The notes beneath the pieces were generated by a model. It saw only the letters and a program-made list of their open reading frames with translations. It had not been told where the DNA came from and made no database searches. A stretch of DNA of 54,723 bases, taken from NCBI GenBank assembly GCA_002310015.1, contig DBYQ01000080.1, positions 1-54,723 of the forward strand. The letters run 5' to 3'. Each line of letters starts with the position of its first letter. Position 1 is the stretch's first letter. The position numbers were made by a program, and so were the translations under genes. Below, one piece after another: positions 25,498-35,571 of this stretch. This stretch comes from Bacteroidales bacterium UBA1182. Its GTDB lineage: Bacteria; Bacteroidota; Bacteroidia; Bacteroidales; Bacteroidaceae.

Positions 25498-26421
25498 ATG
25501 ACCATACCTCAACCCCAGGAAAGCGGGAATTACGCCGCAACGATAGGATTCTTTGACGGAGTCCACCGCGGTCACGTACTGTTGCTTGATACCCTTAAAC
25601 AGATAGCTGCAGAACGTAGCCTCAAGAGTATGGCCGTAACATTTGTGGAGCATCCACGTCAGATACTGCAATCTGACTACCGTCCCAGACTCCTTCTTGA
25701 TCCGGACAGCAAGATAAGCAAGATAAGCAGTACAGGCGTTGATCTGTGCCTGCCGCTGCATTTCACATCTGAGCTGGCCCAGATGGATGCACGCAGTTTC
25801 ATGGAATCATTCCTGCTTAAGAAACTGAACGTAACCACCCTGCTGGTGGGACATGACCACCACTTTGGGCATGAAGCCGGTACTACCATAACTGATTACC
25901 GCCGCATAGGTGATGAGATAGGCATAGAGGTGATAGGTTCAGGAGCACTCAATTATGAAGGTACACCCATAAGCAGCTCCCGCATCCGCCGTGAGCTCTC
26001 AGCCGGCAACATAAAGGATGCCAACTCCATGCTCGGCTACAGATACTCCATAAGCGGCACCGTGATACACGGCCTGCAAAACGGCCGCAAGATGGGATTC
26101 CCCACCGCAAACCTGGGTCCTTACTGTGAGTTCATGCAGATTCCGGCCGACGGCGTATATTCTGCCTTCGCCACGGTGGACGGTGAGGTATGGCCTGCCA
26201 TGGTCAACATAGGATTCCGCCCCACCTTTGAGGGTAAGGCACGCACCATTGAGGCACATCTGCTCGGGTTTGACCGTGACATCTATTTCCACCCTCTCAC
26301 CATTGATTTTGTGGAGTTCCTCCGTGCAGAACGCAGGTTCAGCTCACCGCAGGAACTGGCAGCCCAGCTTGATGCTGACCGCAACAAGGTTCTTGAGACT
26401 ATCCGCAGCCAACATGTCTAA
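25498..26421 (+). CDS. ribF: Bifunctional riboflavin kinase / FAD synthetase
   Basis: A 307-residue RibF making FMN and then FAD. The N-terminal nucleotidyltransferase domain has GFFDGVHRGH (about residues 17-26), GHDHHFGH and SSSRIRREL; the C-terminal kinase domain has GRKMGFPTANL near 195. I start at the ATG at 25498; the frame opens at a TTG at 25468, but that codon lies inside the promoter-like element. The last 8 bases overlap the CPBP gene. Confidence 0.95.
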   Translation: MTIPQPQESGNYAATIGFFDGVHRGHVLLLDTLKQIAAERSLKSMAVTFVEHPRQILQSDYRPRLLLDPDSKISKISSTGVDLCLPLHFTSELAQMDARSFMESFLLKKLNVTTLLVGHDHHFGHEAGTTITDYRRIGDEIGIEVIGSGALNYEGTPISSSRIRRELSAGNIKDANSMLGYRYSISGTVIHGLQNGRKMGFPTANLGPYCEFMQIPADGVYSAFATVDGEVWPAMVNIGFRPTFEGKARTIEAHLLGFDRDIYFHPLTIDFVEFLRAERRFSSPQELAAQLDADRNKVLETIRSQHV

Positions 26422-27136
26422 GATTAAACGGACACTGATAACATTTGTCATATGGCTTGGGGTACAGTTCATTGCCCTGCTGGTCTTTCCGGGCAATATG
26501 ATTGCGCCCATGGTTTTTGCAAGCGACGCAGTGGTAATAGTTGCATTATGGGCCATTAAATACTTCAAGGCAGCCGATCTGGTCAGACACGTCCCCATAA
26601 AAGTCTTTCTGGCATCATTGGTACTAGGATATGCGGCCCTCTACTCCGTTGAAATAATACAGGGACAGTTTGACATTCCCAACCTTCTGGACGATACATT
26701 TGACATATTGGTACACTCCGTCTGGGGATTCTTTTCTGTCTGCCTTATCGGTCCCATAATGGAGGAGATAATGATGCGCCGGGTAGTGCTTGCTGAGATA
26801 CGTGAAGCAACAGGAAAGAAATGGTTGGCCATCATTATTTCGTCTCTCCTGTTTGCCGTCATGCACGGCAATCCCATTCAGATAGTGTTTGCCATGCCCG
26901 CCGGCATACTGCTGGGCTGGCTATACTGCAAGACAGGCAGCCTGCTTGTACCCATCGGCGTCCACATAATGAACAACACCATATCATTCTTTACCCTGCG
27001 TGCCGGCGATGATGAGCCCATAGACATCACTGATCCATATACAATATTAAGCCTGACCGCAGCCATTATGGTCACAGTCTCCATGATAATATGGATGGTG
27101 GGATTCTACCGCCGCCAGCAGATTACAGAGCAATAG
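26414..27136 (+). CDS. CPBP family intramembrane metalloprotease
   Basis: A 240-residue membrane protein with about six to eight hydrophobic helices and the three motifs of the CPBP (CAAX protease and bacteriocin-processing, Abi) family: EEIMMRR (EExxxR), FAVMHGN (FxxxH) and HIMNN (HxxxN). In eukaryotes the family trims prenylated proteins; bacterial substrates are mostly unknown. The start at 26414 overlaps ribF by 8 bases, suggesting coupling. The frame extends up to 26228 inside ribF, but that part is out-of-frame ribF sequence. The 3' end overlaps the convergent argB by 14 bases. Confidence 0.87.
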   Translation: MSKIKRTLITFVIWLGVQFIALLVFPGNMIAPMVFASDAVVIVALWAIKYFKAADLVRHVPIKVFLASLVLGYAALYSVEIIQGQFDIPNLLDDTFDILVHSVWGFFSVCLIGPIMEEIMMRRVVLAEIREATGKKWLAIIISSLLFAVMHGNPIQIVFAMPAGILLGWLYCKTGSLLVPIGVHIMNNTISFFTLRAGDDEPIDITDPYTILSLTAAIMVTVSMIIWMVGFYRRQQITEQ

Positions 27137-27896
27137 TAGTGCCTGTAAGCTTGTCAAGTGACTGGGCCTGGGTAATCAGGACCGATGACACGCCGGCCTG
27201 CAGTGCATTGAAAGCGTTCTGTATCTTGGGAATCATTCCGCCGCTTATGGTGCCGTCCTGCACCAGACGCGGGAAATCATAATATGAGATATAGGGAATA
27301 ACGCTGTTGTCATCATTCTCATCAAGCAGCACACCCGGTTTCTCAAAGCAGAATATCAGCGTTACCTTGAACAGGCGAGCCAGAGCCTTGGCAGCCTCAC
27401 CGGCTATGGTATCGGCATTTGTATTGAGCAGCTGGCCCTTGCCGTCATGGGTAAGCGGAGCAAGTACGGGTACTATGCCCTTCTCTATCAGGCTGGCCAG
27501 AAACTCTGCGTTCACAGTCTTGACATCGCCCACAAAACCATAGTCAACCTCCTTAACGGGGCGTTTATCGGACTGCATCACATTGCAGTCTGTACCGGTA
27601 AGACCGATGGCATTGATACCCTCAGCCTGCAGCCTGGCCACGATGTTCTTGTTTACAAGTCCGCCATAGACCATAGTCACGACGTCAAGCATATCGGCAT
27701 CGGTGATACGACGGCCGTCAACCATCTTGCTCTCTATGCCCAGGCGTGCAGCCATGGCGGTTGCGGAGCGGCCTCCGCCGTGAACAAGCAGTTTATTGCC
27801 GGGTATGGCCTTGAAGTCAGTGAGCAGACGCTCCAGAGTATCGGGTTGCTCCACTATCTTACCTCCCACCTTTACTATGACAAGTGACTGTTTCAT
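27123..27896 (-). CDS. argB: Acetylglutamate kinase
   Basis: A 257-residue amino-acid kinase phosphorylating N-acetylglutamate (or N-succinylglutamate, as reported for Bacteroidales arginine synthesis). Motifs: VKVGGKI at the N-terminus, LVHGGGRSAT near 40, NTNADTIAGEAA near 157 and GGMIPKI near 220. It stands 13 bases after aroK and ends overlapping the convergent CPBP gene. Substrate preference (acetyl or succinyl) cannot be decided from sequence by eye. Confidence 0.93.
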   Translation of the reverse strand: MKQSLVIVKVGGKIVEQPDTLERLLTDFKAIPGNKLLVHGGGRSATAMAARLGIESKMVDGRRITDADMLDVVTMVYGGLVNKNIVARLQAEGINAIGLTGTDCNVMQSDKRPVKEVDYGFVGDVKTVNAEFLASLIEKGIVPVLAPLTHDGKGQLLNTNADTIAGEAAKALARLFKVTLIFCFEKPGVLLDENDDNSVIPYISYYDFPRLVQDGTISGGMIPKIQNAFNALQAGVSSVLITQAQSLDKLTGTTIAL

Positions 27897-27909
27897 ACTG
27901 CGTTTTATC

Positions 27910-28440
27910 TTATTTCAAATTCAAAAGTTGCTCCAAATACTGTATAGTCTCCGATATCTGGTCACGGGTCTCCAAACGGTCTCCCGGACAGATGAACTCC
28001 GCCCTCAGATATCCGGGTTCACGTCTTTTTGTCTCGGACTCGATGAATGCCGCCAGTTCAGGGTCTGTCTTGCCGGCTATGAGCGGACGGGTTGCGCTGG
28101 CAGCCTTGAGACGTCTTAGCAGGGTGTCATTATCACACTTGAGATAGACGGTCTTACCCTGCGCCAGCATATAGTCCATGTTATCGCCTATGAGGGGTGT
28201 AGAACCGCCGCATGACACTATCACGTCATCAAACTCACCGGCCTCACGCAGCAGGCGGCTCTCTATCTCACGGAATCCCTGCTCTCCCTTAGTGGCAAAT
28301 ATCTGGCTCACGGTTTTCATATACCTGCGCTCAATATACTGGTCCAGGTCTATGAAAGAGATACCCAGATCTTTTGCCAAAGCCTTACCGAGGGTGGTCT
28401 TGCCAGCCCCCATAAAGCCCATCAGGAAAACCCTTATCAT
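27910..28440 (-). CDS. aroK: Shikimate kinase
   Basis: A 176-residue P-loop kinase of the shikimate pathway. Walker A is GFMGAGKTT (residues 8-16); the substrate aspartate lies in DLDQYIERR, and FREIESRLL and VSCGGSTP follow as expected. The start overlaps the topA stop by 4 bases (ATGA), so it is translated from the topA message; argB follows after 13 bases. Confidence 0.95.
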   Translation of the reverse strand: MIRVFLMGFMGAGKTTLGKALAKDLGISFIDLDQYIERRYMKTVSQIFATKGEQGFREIESRLLREAGEFDDVIVSCGGSTPLIGDNMDYMLAQGKTVYLKCDNDTLLRRLKAASATRPLIAGKTDPELAAFIESETKRREPGYLRAEFICPGDRLETRDQISETIQYLEQLLNLK

Positions 28441-30776
28441 TTCTTGGTCTTGAAAATCCTGCGCTTGGGCGCTGAACCGGTCTTTTCAATCTGGCGCTTG
28501 ATAATATCCATGCACTCATCCTCCGTTAGAGTGGTGGGATCTGCGCTCTTGGGAATCTTGTAGTTGCTTCCCTGATATGCTATGTATGCGCCGTAACGGC
28601 CGTTCATCACCTCAAGGTCCTGATTGCCGGGGAATGACTTGAGAACCTTCTTTGACTCGGCATCACGCTTATCCTGAATCATCTTGACAGCCTCCTCAAG
28701 AGTAATGGTAAGAGGATCGGCCACACCGCTGAGTGACACATAGAATTTGTCATGACGTATATACGGTCCGAAACGGCCTGTACCTACACTCACCGTACTG
28801 CCCTCAAACTCACCAAGGGTACGCGGCAGACGGAACAGCTCAAGAGCCTCATCAAGAGTGATGGTCTCAATGGTCTGCCCCTTCTTCATCTGTGCAAAAC
28901 GAGGCTTATCCTCATCCTCGGCACTGCCTATCTGTACGATGGGGCCGTAACGGCCTATCTTGACTGACACAGGCTTGCCCGATATGGGATCTGTGCCAAG
29001 TATGCGCTCGCCCACCTTATGCTCATTCTTGATGGACATGGCATTGTTTACAGAAGGACTGAACTTGTCATAGAAGGTACTGATAACGTTCTTCCACTGC
29101 TTATCGCCCTCAGCAATATCATCAAACTCCTTCTCCACCTGAGCAGTGAAGTTGTAGTTCATTATATCGGGGAAATAATCTATAAGGAAATCATTGACCA
29201 CCATACCTATATCAGTAGGCACCAACTTTGACTTCTCTGACCCGTACACCTCAGTAATGGTCTGCTCCTTGATGTTGCCGTTCTCCAGACGGAGCATGTC
29301 ACACTCACGCTTGCTGCCCTCGATATCCTCACGCAACACATACTCACGTTGCTGGATAGTACCTATCGTGGGAGCGTATGTTGAAGGACGGCCTATGCCC
29401 AGTTCCTCCATCTTATGCACCAGAGCGGCCTCATTAAAACGCTGCGGATGCTGGGTGAAACGCTCGTATGCTGATATCTGAGTAAATTCCAGACTCTGTC
29501 CCTTCTTGAACTCAGGCAGGCCCTGGTTCTCCTGTGACTCTGCTGAATCATCATCACGGGTCTCACGATAGACCTTGAGGAATCCGTCAAACTTGACCAT
29601 CTCACCTGATACGTTGAACTCACCGTCAATCTTGGGTGCCACAATTGATACCGTGGTCTTCTCAATTTCGGCATCAGCCATCTGTGATGCTATGGTACGT
29701 TTCCAGATAAGTTCATAAAGACGCTTCTCAGGAGCAGTGCCGTCAATTGACTGGTTGTCCATATATGTAGGACGGATAGCCTCATGAGCCTCCTGGGCAC
29801 CCTTGGCCTTCTGTGTGTATTGACGTGTCTTTACATACTCGTCACCCATTGACTCGCTTATAGCCTTCTGGCATGAATCCAGACAAAGCGTTGACAGGTT
29901 GACAGAGTCAGTACGCATATAGGTTATCTTACCTGACTCATACAGACGCTGCGCCAGCATCATGGTCTGCATCACGGTAAACCCGAACTTACGGGTAGCC
30001 TCCTGCTGAAGTGTGGATGTTGTAAAAGGAGGTGCAGGAATCTTGCGGATAGGCTTGGTAGATATTTCACTCACTTTGAACTGGGCATTCCTGCACTTCT
30101 CGAGGAAAGCCTTGGCCTCCTCCTTGGTCTTGAAACGGCCACTGTAATCAGCACGTACATCATGAGATGTTCCGTCTATATTCAATCTGAATATGGCCAC
30201 CACCTTATATGATGCCTCAGGTACGAACTCCTTGATCTCACGCTCACGCTCCACGATAAGGCGTACTGCCACTGACTGCACACGGCCGGCAGAGAGTGAC
30301 GGCTTTACCTTGCGCCAGAGTATCGGTGAGAGTTTGAAACCCACAATGCGGTCCAGCACACGGCGTGCCTGCTGTGCATAGACCAGATTGGTGTCAATGT
30401 CACGCGGAGTCTCTATGGCGTGCAGAATGGCGTTCTTGGTAATCTCGTGGAAAACTATGCGCTTGGTCTTCTCTGGCTTCAGGCCAAGAGTCTCAAACAG
30501 ATGCCAGCTTATGGCCTCTCCCTCACGGTCCTCATCAGATGCCAGCCAAACCATCTCAGCCTTCTTGGCTGCCTCCTTGAGTTCACTTACCACCTTCTTC
30601 TTATCAGAAGGAATTTCATATATGGGTTCAAATGTATCTATGTTTATACTCAGGTCTTTCTTTTTCAGGTCACAGATATGTCCGTAGCTTGACATTACCT
30701 TATAGTCAGAACCTAAAAACTTCTCAATTGTCTTGGCCTTGGCCGGAGACTCAACAATAACCAGATTCTTCTGCAT
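28437..30776 (-). CDS. topA: DNA topoisomerase I
   Basis: A 779-residue type IA topoisomerase. The Toprim domain opens with NLVIVESPAKAKTIEKFLG; DEDREGEAISWH carries the metal-binding acids; the catalytic tyrosine is in ITYMRTDSVNLS near residue 300. Instead of C-terminal zinc fingers it has repeats of the type GRYGPIVQIG, GRFGPYIRHD and GRYGAYIAY, ending in a basic tail KKRRIFKTKK, as in other Bacteroidota. The start at 30776 (MQKNLV) is preferred to 30812, since an exact TAnnTTTG element lies between them. Confidence 0.95.
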   Translation of the reverse strand: MQKNLVIVESPAKAKTIEKFLGSDYKVMSSYGHICDLKKKDLSINIDTFEPIYEIPSDKKKVVSELKEAAKKAEMVWLASDEDREGEAISWHLFETLGLKPEKTKRIVFHEITKNAILHAIETPRDIDTNLVYAQQARRVLDRIVGFKLSPILWRKVKPSLSAGRVQSVAVRLIVEREREIKEFVPEASYKVVAIFRLNIDGTSHDVRADYSGRFKTKEEAKAFLEKCRNAQFKVSEISTKPIRKIPAPPFTTSTLQQEATRKFGFTVMQTMMLAQRLYESGKITYMRTDSVNLSTLCLDSCQKAISESMGDEYVKTRQYTQKAKGAQEAHEAIRPTYMDNQSIDGTAPEKRLYELIWKRTIASQMADAEIEKTTVSIVAPKIDGEFNVSGEMVKFDGFLKVYRETRDDDSAESQENQGLPEFKKGQSLEFTQISAYERFTQHPQRFNEAALVHKMEELGIGRPSTYAPTIGTIQQREYVLREDIEGSKRECDMLRLENGNIKEQTITEVYGSEKSKLVPTDIGMVVNDFLIDYFPDIMNYNFTAQVEKEFDDIAEGDKQWKNVISTFYDKFSPSVNNAMSIKNEHKVGERILGTDPISGKPVSVKIGRYGPIVQIGSAEDEDKPRFAQMKKGQTIETITLDEALELFRLPRTLGEFEGSTVSVGTGRFGPYIRHDKFYVSLSGVADPLTITLEEAVKMIQDKRDAESKKVLKSFPGNQDLEVMNGRYGAYIAYQGSNYKIPKSADPTTLTEDECMDIIKRQIEKTGSAPKRRIFKTKK

Positions 30777-30809
30777 GATATTCTTATTTTGAATTGCCCT
30801 AAGGCGCGG

Positions 30810-30841
30810 CAAAAGTAGAATAAAAAATAGATATAGAAAAA
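30810..30841 (-). promoter_or_regulatory. Candidate promoter of topA-aroK-argB
   Basis: On the minus strand TACTTTTG (30810-30817, exact TAnnTTTG) follows a TTTTTC element (30836-30841) with 18 bases between. The predicted start near 30803 leaves about 27 bases of leader before the ATG at 30776. Confidence 0.5.
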
Positions 30842-30874
30842 GCGAACGGACAGAAAAAAATCCATCCGCCCACC

Positions 30875-30897
30875 TTATTAATTATATTAATTAATAA
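30875..30897. terminator. AT palindrome after the outer-membrane barrel gene
   Basis: TTATTAATTA and TAATTAATAA form a perfect 10-bp inverted repeat with a 3-base loop, 17 bases after the barrel stop. It is AT-only and its flank is not T-rich, so termination is possible but weak. Confidence 0.35.
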
Positions 30898-30913
30898 AAA
30901 GAATTACCCCTGT

Positions 30914-32566
30914 TCAGAATCTGTATGTCGCTCCTATTACAACAGACGGTTTGATGACACGATAACCGGCGTAATAAAAGAAGTCTCCTCCAGCCAGATG
31001 TTTCAAAGTTGTATATAATGACAACCTCTTGCATAAATCATAATCAACAGTCAATGCCACATCATTGACTGTAGGCATCGCAACCTTATTTACGCTGTGA
31101 AATAACATAAGTTTATATGACAGCATCGCATCCAACCCACGGGCCAGCTTGAAACATCCATAGACATTTGCATCAAATGCCGGTTTAAGTTGCATCTTGA
31201 TGCCATAAGAATGACCAAAGTAATTATTATAGGTCAAATCCATCTTCAATATTGCTCTGTCAGAAAACTGCATATCAGCATCCAATCTGAAATATAATAC
31301 ATCTGATGATCGCTGAAGCAGAAGGGATGTCACGATCAAATTGTCAGATACCGTCTGGAACACCTCATCAACAGTATGCCGGTATCCAGCCTTAGCTGAC
31401 ATGGAAAACCACCTTCCCGGGCTCAACGACATGCCCAAAAAAGCATTTGCCAACGTATATCCGTCTCTGATCCTCTCCTTTTCTGACCAATAAGGTGATA
31501 TGATTGATAATGTACGCATAGCATTATCCTCTATACCGCCGGTCAGGCCTACATGTAACTTGAAACTATCACTTGCATTAAATGTGGCAAAAGCCATTGG
31601 AGACATCATCAGCACATAACCTGCTCTGGTACGGATATCCAGGTTAACACCCAAACGGGCATCCCACTTTTCCCAGGATTGTTTCCAAAAGGGAGAAAAA
31701 GTCAGCGCAGTGAATCCGGAGTAATCACATCCGTTCAGGCCCTGCCAGTCATACATTGCTGTTTTCTGCCTGTAATCCAAGCCGCCCATACCACCCAATA
31801 ACGGCATCTCCAATCCACCGTCAATACGCACCAGGCCTTCCTTATTGGTCCTATCTGTCCCGGCAACGTTTAATCCGTTACGTGACAGATATTCCATAGC
31901 CGCCCTAAAATGCCATTTAACTTCACTGGCATCACCTGACAATGACAATCCAAACTCTCCGCGGTTTACATTCTGTGTCAAAGTGCTTGATTGGAATGTA
32001 GCCGGATTCATGTCCTCTGCCGGTCTGTAGTTGAAAAATGAGTGTCCGTAGGCTCCGTCAACTCCAACATCAAAACGGTCAAACCTATGTAAATAAACTG
32101 CCTTGAGATCACCGTTGAACATCTTTGAGGTCCAATCACCGCTAGGTTCTGTAACCCAACCGTCAAGCAATCCTGAAATTTGCAACTCATCTCTGTCAGA
32201 TATACGCCAGTTAAGATCAAGCAGTCCGTCCTGAACATTCCTCAAACCATAACCGAAACGCAACAAAGATGTAAATCTGTCAGGTATCACATCATCAGAA
32301 CTCTCCGAAAATGACACCATAGGATTACGTTCCAGGTTGGTCATAGGATTGGAATCCATAAGATAATTCACCTGGGCCGTCTTATGATCTGTCAACTGGC
32401 GTTCCGGAACAGGCATTACCTTATCCGTTCTGGTAATCGTGGGATTATATGCCCCCTCTATGGTCAGTGACCTGGACGGCAGTTCATTTTGTTGTGCACT
32501 TGCGGCACTCCAGCATAATATGGCTATGACAGCCAGTGTAATATAACGTTTCATAATCAGCATCAT
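30914..32566 (-). CDS. Outer-membrane beta-barrel protein
   Basis: An exported protein of about 546-550 residues (several in-frame ATG codons at the start; MKRYITL at residue 5 is the likely one). It has a signal peptide ending ASAQ, a short N-terminal segment with RSLTIEGAYNPTI, and then alternating amphipathic strands to a C-terminal aromatic residue (VIGATYRF), the hallmark of an outer-membrane barrel. There is no TonB box or plug domain. Its start overlaps the TPR gene stop by 4 bases, so the two proteins very likely work together. No assigned function. Confidence 0.78.
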   Translation of the reverse strand: MMLIMKRYITLAVIAILCWSAASAQQNELPSRSLTIEGAYNPTITRTDKVMPVPERQLTDHKTAQVNYLMDSNPMTNLERNPMVSFSESSDDVIPDRFTSLLRFGYGLRNVQDGLLDLNWRISDRDELQISGLLDGWVTEPSGDWTSKMFNGDLKAVYLHRFDRFDVGVDGAYGHSFFNYRPAEDMNPATFQSSTLTQNVNRGEFGLSLSGDASEVKWHFRAAMEYLSRNGLNVAGTDRTNKEGLVRIDGGLEMPLLGGMGGLDYRQKTAMYDWQGLNGCDYSGFTALTFSPFWKQSWEKWDARLGVNLDIRTRAGYVLMMSPMAFATFNASDSFKLHVGLTGGIEDNAMRTLSIISPYWSEKERIRDGYTLANAFLGMSLSPGRWFSMSAKAGYRHTVDEVFQTVSDNLIVTSLLLQRSSDVLYFRLDADMQFSDRAILKMDLTYNNYFGHSYGIKMQLKPAFDANVYGCFKLARGLDAMLSYKLMLFHSVNKVAMPTVNDVALTVDYDLCKRLSLYTTLKHLAGGDFFYYAGYRVIKPSVVIGATYRF

Positions 32567-35500
32567 TCAAGTCTTGCGGCAATCATTTCCGCTATATCAT
32601 CATTTTCTGTATAATTACTCTTGAGCGAAAGCAGGTATTGGCGTGCCTCTACATCCTTGCCCTGTGACTTGTAGATGTCACTCAACAATATGAAACTGCG
32701 GGCAAGCCAGTACATGTGCGGCGTTCCCTCCTTAATAAAAGCCATTATAACCTTCTCTGCACCCTCCTTGTCACCGCTGTCATACAGGAACTGACTGAGC
32801 AGATAATCTGACTCAGCACCATACTGTGAGCGGGTATCCTTGGACAGTTCCTCCAATATCGGGCGAGCGTCCTTTCCCTGGTTCTGTGAAAGTAAAGCCT
32901 TGGCCTTGAAGTACATCACCTCCGTACGTTGCTCCTGTGAAAGCTGAGTCTGCAAAGCCTTATCAGCATACATGATTACGGCTTCATGCTCCTCTATCCT
33001 TCCGGCACTGCTCACAATGCAATACAGGCTGCGTTTCTGACGCTCGGCATCAGTAGTCTTAGCATACAAACGCATGTAGAGATCCATAGCATTCTCATAA
33101 TCAACCTGCTGCCAGGAGATTGATGCTGCATGATCCAGTGCGCTCTCAGCAAAACGGCTGTTCTCAAAAGCAGCAGCATGCAACATACAGTCAACCGCAC
33201 GTTCGTAATCCTTTGCCTCCTCATATATGGAGCCCTGATAATACCATGCGTTTGCAGCAAACGCTCCATCAGGGAACTGCTTTACATAATCACTGAAACG
33301 AGCCAATGCTCCTATCTTATCACCACGACTGAACAGGCCTTCAGCTGCCGTATAGGTAAGGGAGTCACGCTCTGTTGCAGCGATGGGAGCCGCCCCCTTT
33401 ACAGTTGATGTGTACTCAATATATGAGTTCACATCACCCTTATCAACATATATTGATTTCAGGTCCACAAGTGCGGTACGTGCCTCGTCACTGCCGGGAT
33501 AACTGGCTATAACCTCCTTATAAGCCTTGATAGCCTCATCATATCGGTCTGTCTGATAATAGATGAGAGCCGTCTCGGCCGCAGCCTTGCGGGCCAGATC
33601 CGTATTTGGGAATTCAGTTATTATCCTACTGAATACTTTTACAGCCTGCTCCGGCTCATCCGTCTGCTGAAATGCCCGACCCTCTTCATAGAGAGCCGAT
33701 GCCAGATATGCCGATGCAGGGTACTCATTCACCAAATGTTTCAAATCCTGGATTTTCTGATGATAATTGCGCTGCAAACCATTTACCAATGCAGTCTGAA
33801 AAAGAGCATAATCGCCGGTCTTGTCATTCACGTTTATGGCCATGTTATAGTATTCCTTGGCCTGATTGTACTGACGCTTGTAGAACATGCAGTCACCTGC
33901 ACGCAGGCAGGCATCGGCCAGAACCTCAGCACCTACCTTTGATTCAGATGAGGTTTCTATCACCGTCCTCATGGAGAGCCACGCCTTGTCATAATCCTTA
34001 CGGTCAAAAAGAATGTAGCCCACACCATAATTGGCAAGACCACTGTTACGAGTAACCTTGGAAACGTAAGCAAGATAACGGCGATAGTCTGCCTCGGCGC
34101 TAACCGTTTCTGACAACCGATAATATGCCTCGCCACGCCAGAATGTGGCTTCAACTGCAGTATTGTGGTCATATTTATCCAAAGCTATCACAGACGTGAG
34201 AAGTTCCGGCACATCATTATATAAACCTGCTGCCATCAAATCCATCGCCTTGTTATAAAGCAGTTGCATCTTGGCAGCCATTATGGATGCTCCAGGACTC
34301 TTTATCTTGTCAATTGACGCCAAGGCGGCATCATAGCTGGGCGTGCTCAAATAAGCATCAACCAGATAACTGTTCACATTCTCTGTATATCTGGACTTAG
34401 GGAACTCATTAAGGAAACGTTCAAATGATTTCACTGATTCAGCAAACGGAGAGTATGCTGTCTCATGTATAACCATTGCATAATTATAGAGTGCCTGCTC
34501 TCTCACATCCTCCTTGCCAGGAAGTGATGAGGCTCTCTCGAATGACATGCGGGCCATATCCTTTTCACCCTTACTGAGTGCAGCCAATCCTATATGCAGA
34601 CATGCATTCTGGGTCAATTGGTCATCCGGTCCAACCACTTTTGACAAATTTTCTATGGCTCCGTCCATATCAGCGTTGTTAAAACAGGAAAGGCCCAACA
34701 GGTATCTGTCATGACGCTCATCTGAACTTAGATCCGCCGAGAGATAACTCATAAGCAGATCCTGAGCCTTGGCATACTCACCCTGACGGAACCAGTATTC
34801 GCCAAGTATGCGCTCAGCTTCTGCCTCAACATAGGGGTCTTCCAGATTTTCAATCATCTCCTCCGCAGTTTTACGTGCCATACTGTGGTCACCGTTTCCG
34901 CGCAGATCCAGTTCCGCCAGATACAACAACGCTTCTTCTGCATGTGATGATTCAAGCGAGTTCTCAAATCCCTCCTTGGCCAGATCGATCCTTCCGTTTA
35001 CATAATTCACATATGACTTGTAAAACACAAGATCCTCATCACCTTCCGGATCATCAACCATACGCTCCAAAATACTCAACTCAAGAAATCCCTCCTCATT
35101 GCGTCCCAAACGTATCAATGAAATTGCATTATGTCGTACAAGTCGCCGGCAATCTTCATCATTCAGCAAGAGAGGGTCACATTCATCAAAACTCTCAACT
35201 GCCTTCAAATATTCATGCTGCGCAAAGTGTGCCGAACCCATAAGCGCCAACATTCTGTTGTTATACACTGAATTGGGATATTCTGACATAAATTTTCTGA
35301 TTGCCGGCATAGCCGTATTAAGATCACGCTGGGCATCTATCACCACCTGCATGTATCTGGTCTCCTCTGTCCTTGCCAATCCATTGGCATCAGCCACCTT
35401 GTTCCACTCTGCCAAGAGTGAAGCTGCCGCACTATATTCACCCTGCATAAAAAGGGTCCGGCATTCGTCAAGCAGATGCGTATCGGCATCTGTCATACGA

Positions 35501-35571
35501 CTCTGGGCCGAAACGCCGACATACATTCCTGTCAAGAGCAGGATTACCGTAAATAATATTTTTCTCATCAT
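32563..35571 (-). CDS. Large exported tetratricopeptide-repeat protein
   Basis: A 1002-residue protein with a signal peptide (MMRKILFTVILLLTGMYVGVSAQ) and about twenty TPR-type helix pairs through the whole length (for example EYLKAVESFDECDPLL, YAKAQDLLMSYL, RYDEAIKAYKEVIASYPGS). No catalytic domain is visible. The start at 35571 overlaps the ybeY stop in TGATG, so it is translationally coupled; the frame is open to 35592 inside ybeY. With the barrel gene downstream it looks like the periplasmic half of an envelope complex; Bacteroidota secretion or assembly systems use similar TPR proteins, but none can be named here. Confidence 0.82.
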   Translation of the reverse strand: MMRKILFTVILLLTGMYVGVSAQSRMTDADTHLLDECRTLFMQGEYSAAASLLAEWNKVADANGLARTEETRYMQVVIDAQRDLNTAMPAIRKFMSEYPNSVYNNRMLALMGSAHFAQHEYLKAVESFDECDPLLLNDEDCRRLVRHNAISLIRLGRNEEGFLELSILERMVDDPEGDEDLVFYKSYVNYVNGRIDLAKEGFENSLESSHAEEALLYLAELDLRGNGDHSMARKTAEEMIENLEDPYVEAEAERILGEYWFRQGEYAKAQDLLMSYLSADLSSDERHDRYLLGLSCFNNADMDGAIENLSKVVGPDDQLTQNACLHIGLAALSKGEKDMARMSFERASSLPGKEDVREQALYNYAMVIHETAYSPFAESVKSFERFLNEFPKSRYTENVNSYLVDAYLSTPSYDAALASIDKIKSPGASIMAAKMQLLYNKAMDLMAAGLYNDVPELLTSVIALDKYDHNTAVEATFWRGEAYYRLSETVSAEADYRRYLAYVSKVTRNSGLANYGVGYILFDRKDYDKAWLSMRTVIETSSESKVGAEVLADACLRAGDCMFYKRQYNQAKEYYNMAINVNDKTGDYALFQTALVNGLQRNYHQKIQDLKHLVNEYPASAYLASALYEEGRAFQQTDEPEQAVKVFSRIITEFPNTDLARKAAAETALIYYQTDRYDEAIKAYKEVIASYPGSDEARTALVDLKSIYVDKGDVNSYIEYTSTVKGAAPIAATERDSLTYTAAEGLFSRGDKIGALARFSDYVKQFPDGAFAANAWYYQGSIYEEAKDYERAVDCMLHAAAFENSRFAESALDHAASISWQQVDYENAMDLYMRLYAKTTDAERQKRSLYCIVSSAGRIEEHEAVIMYADKALQTQLSQEQRTEVMYFKAKALLSQNQGKDARPILEELSKDTRSQYGAESDYLLSQFLYDSGDKEGAEKVIMAFIKEGTPHMYWLARSFILLSDIYKSQGKDVEARQYLLSLKSNYTENDDIAEMIAARLE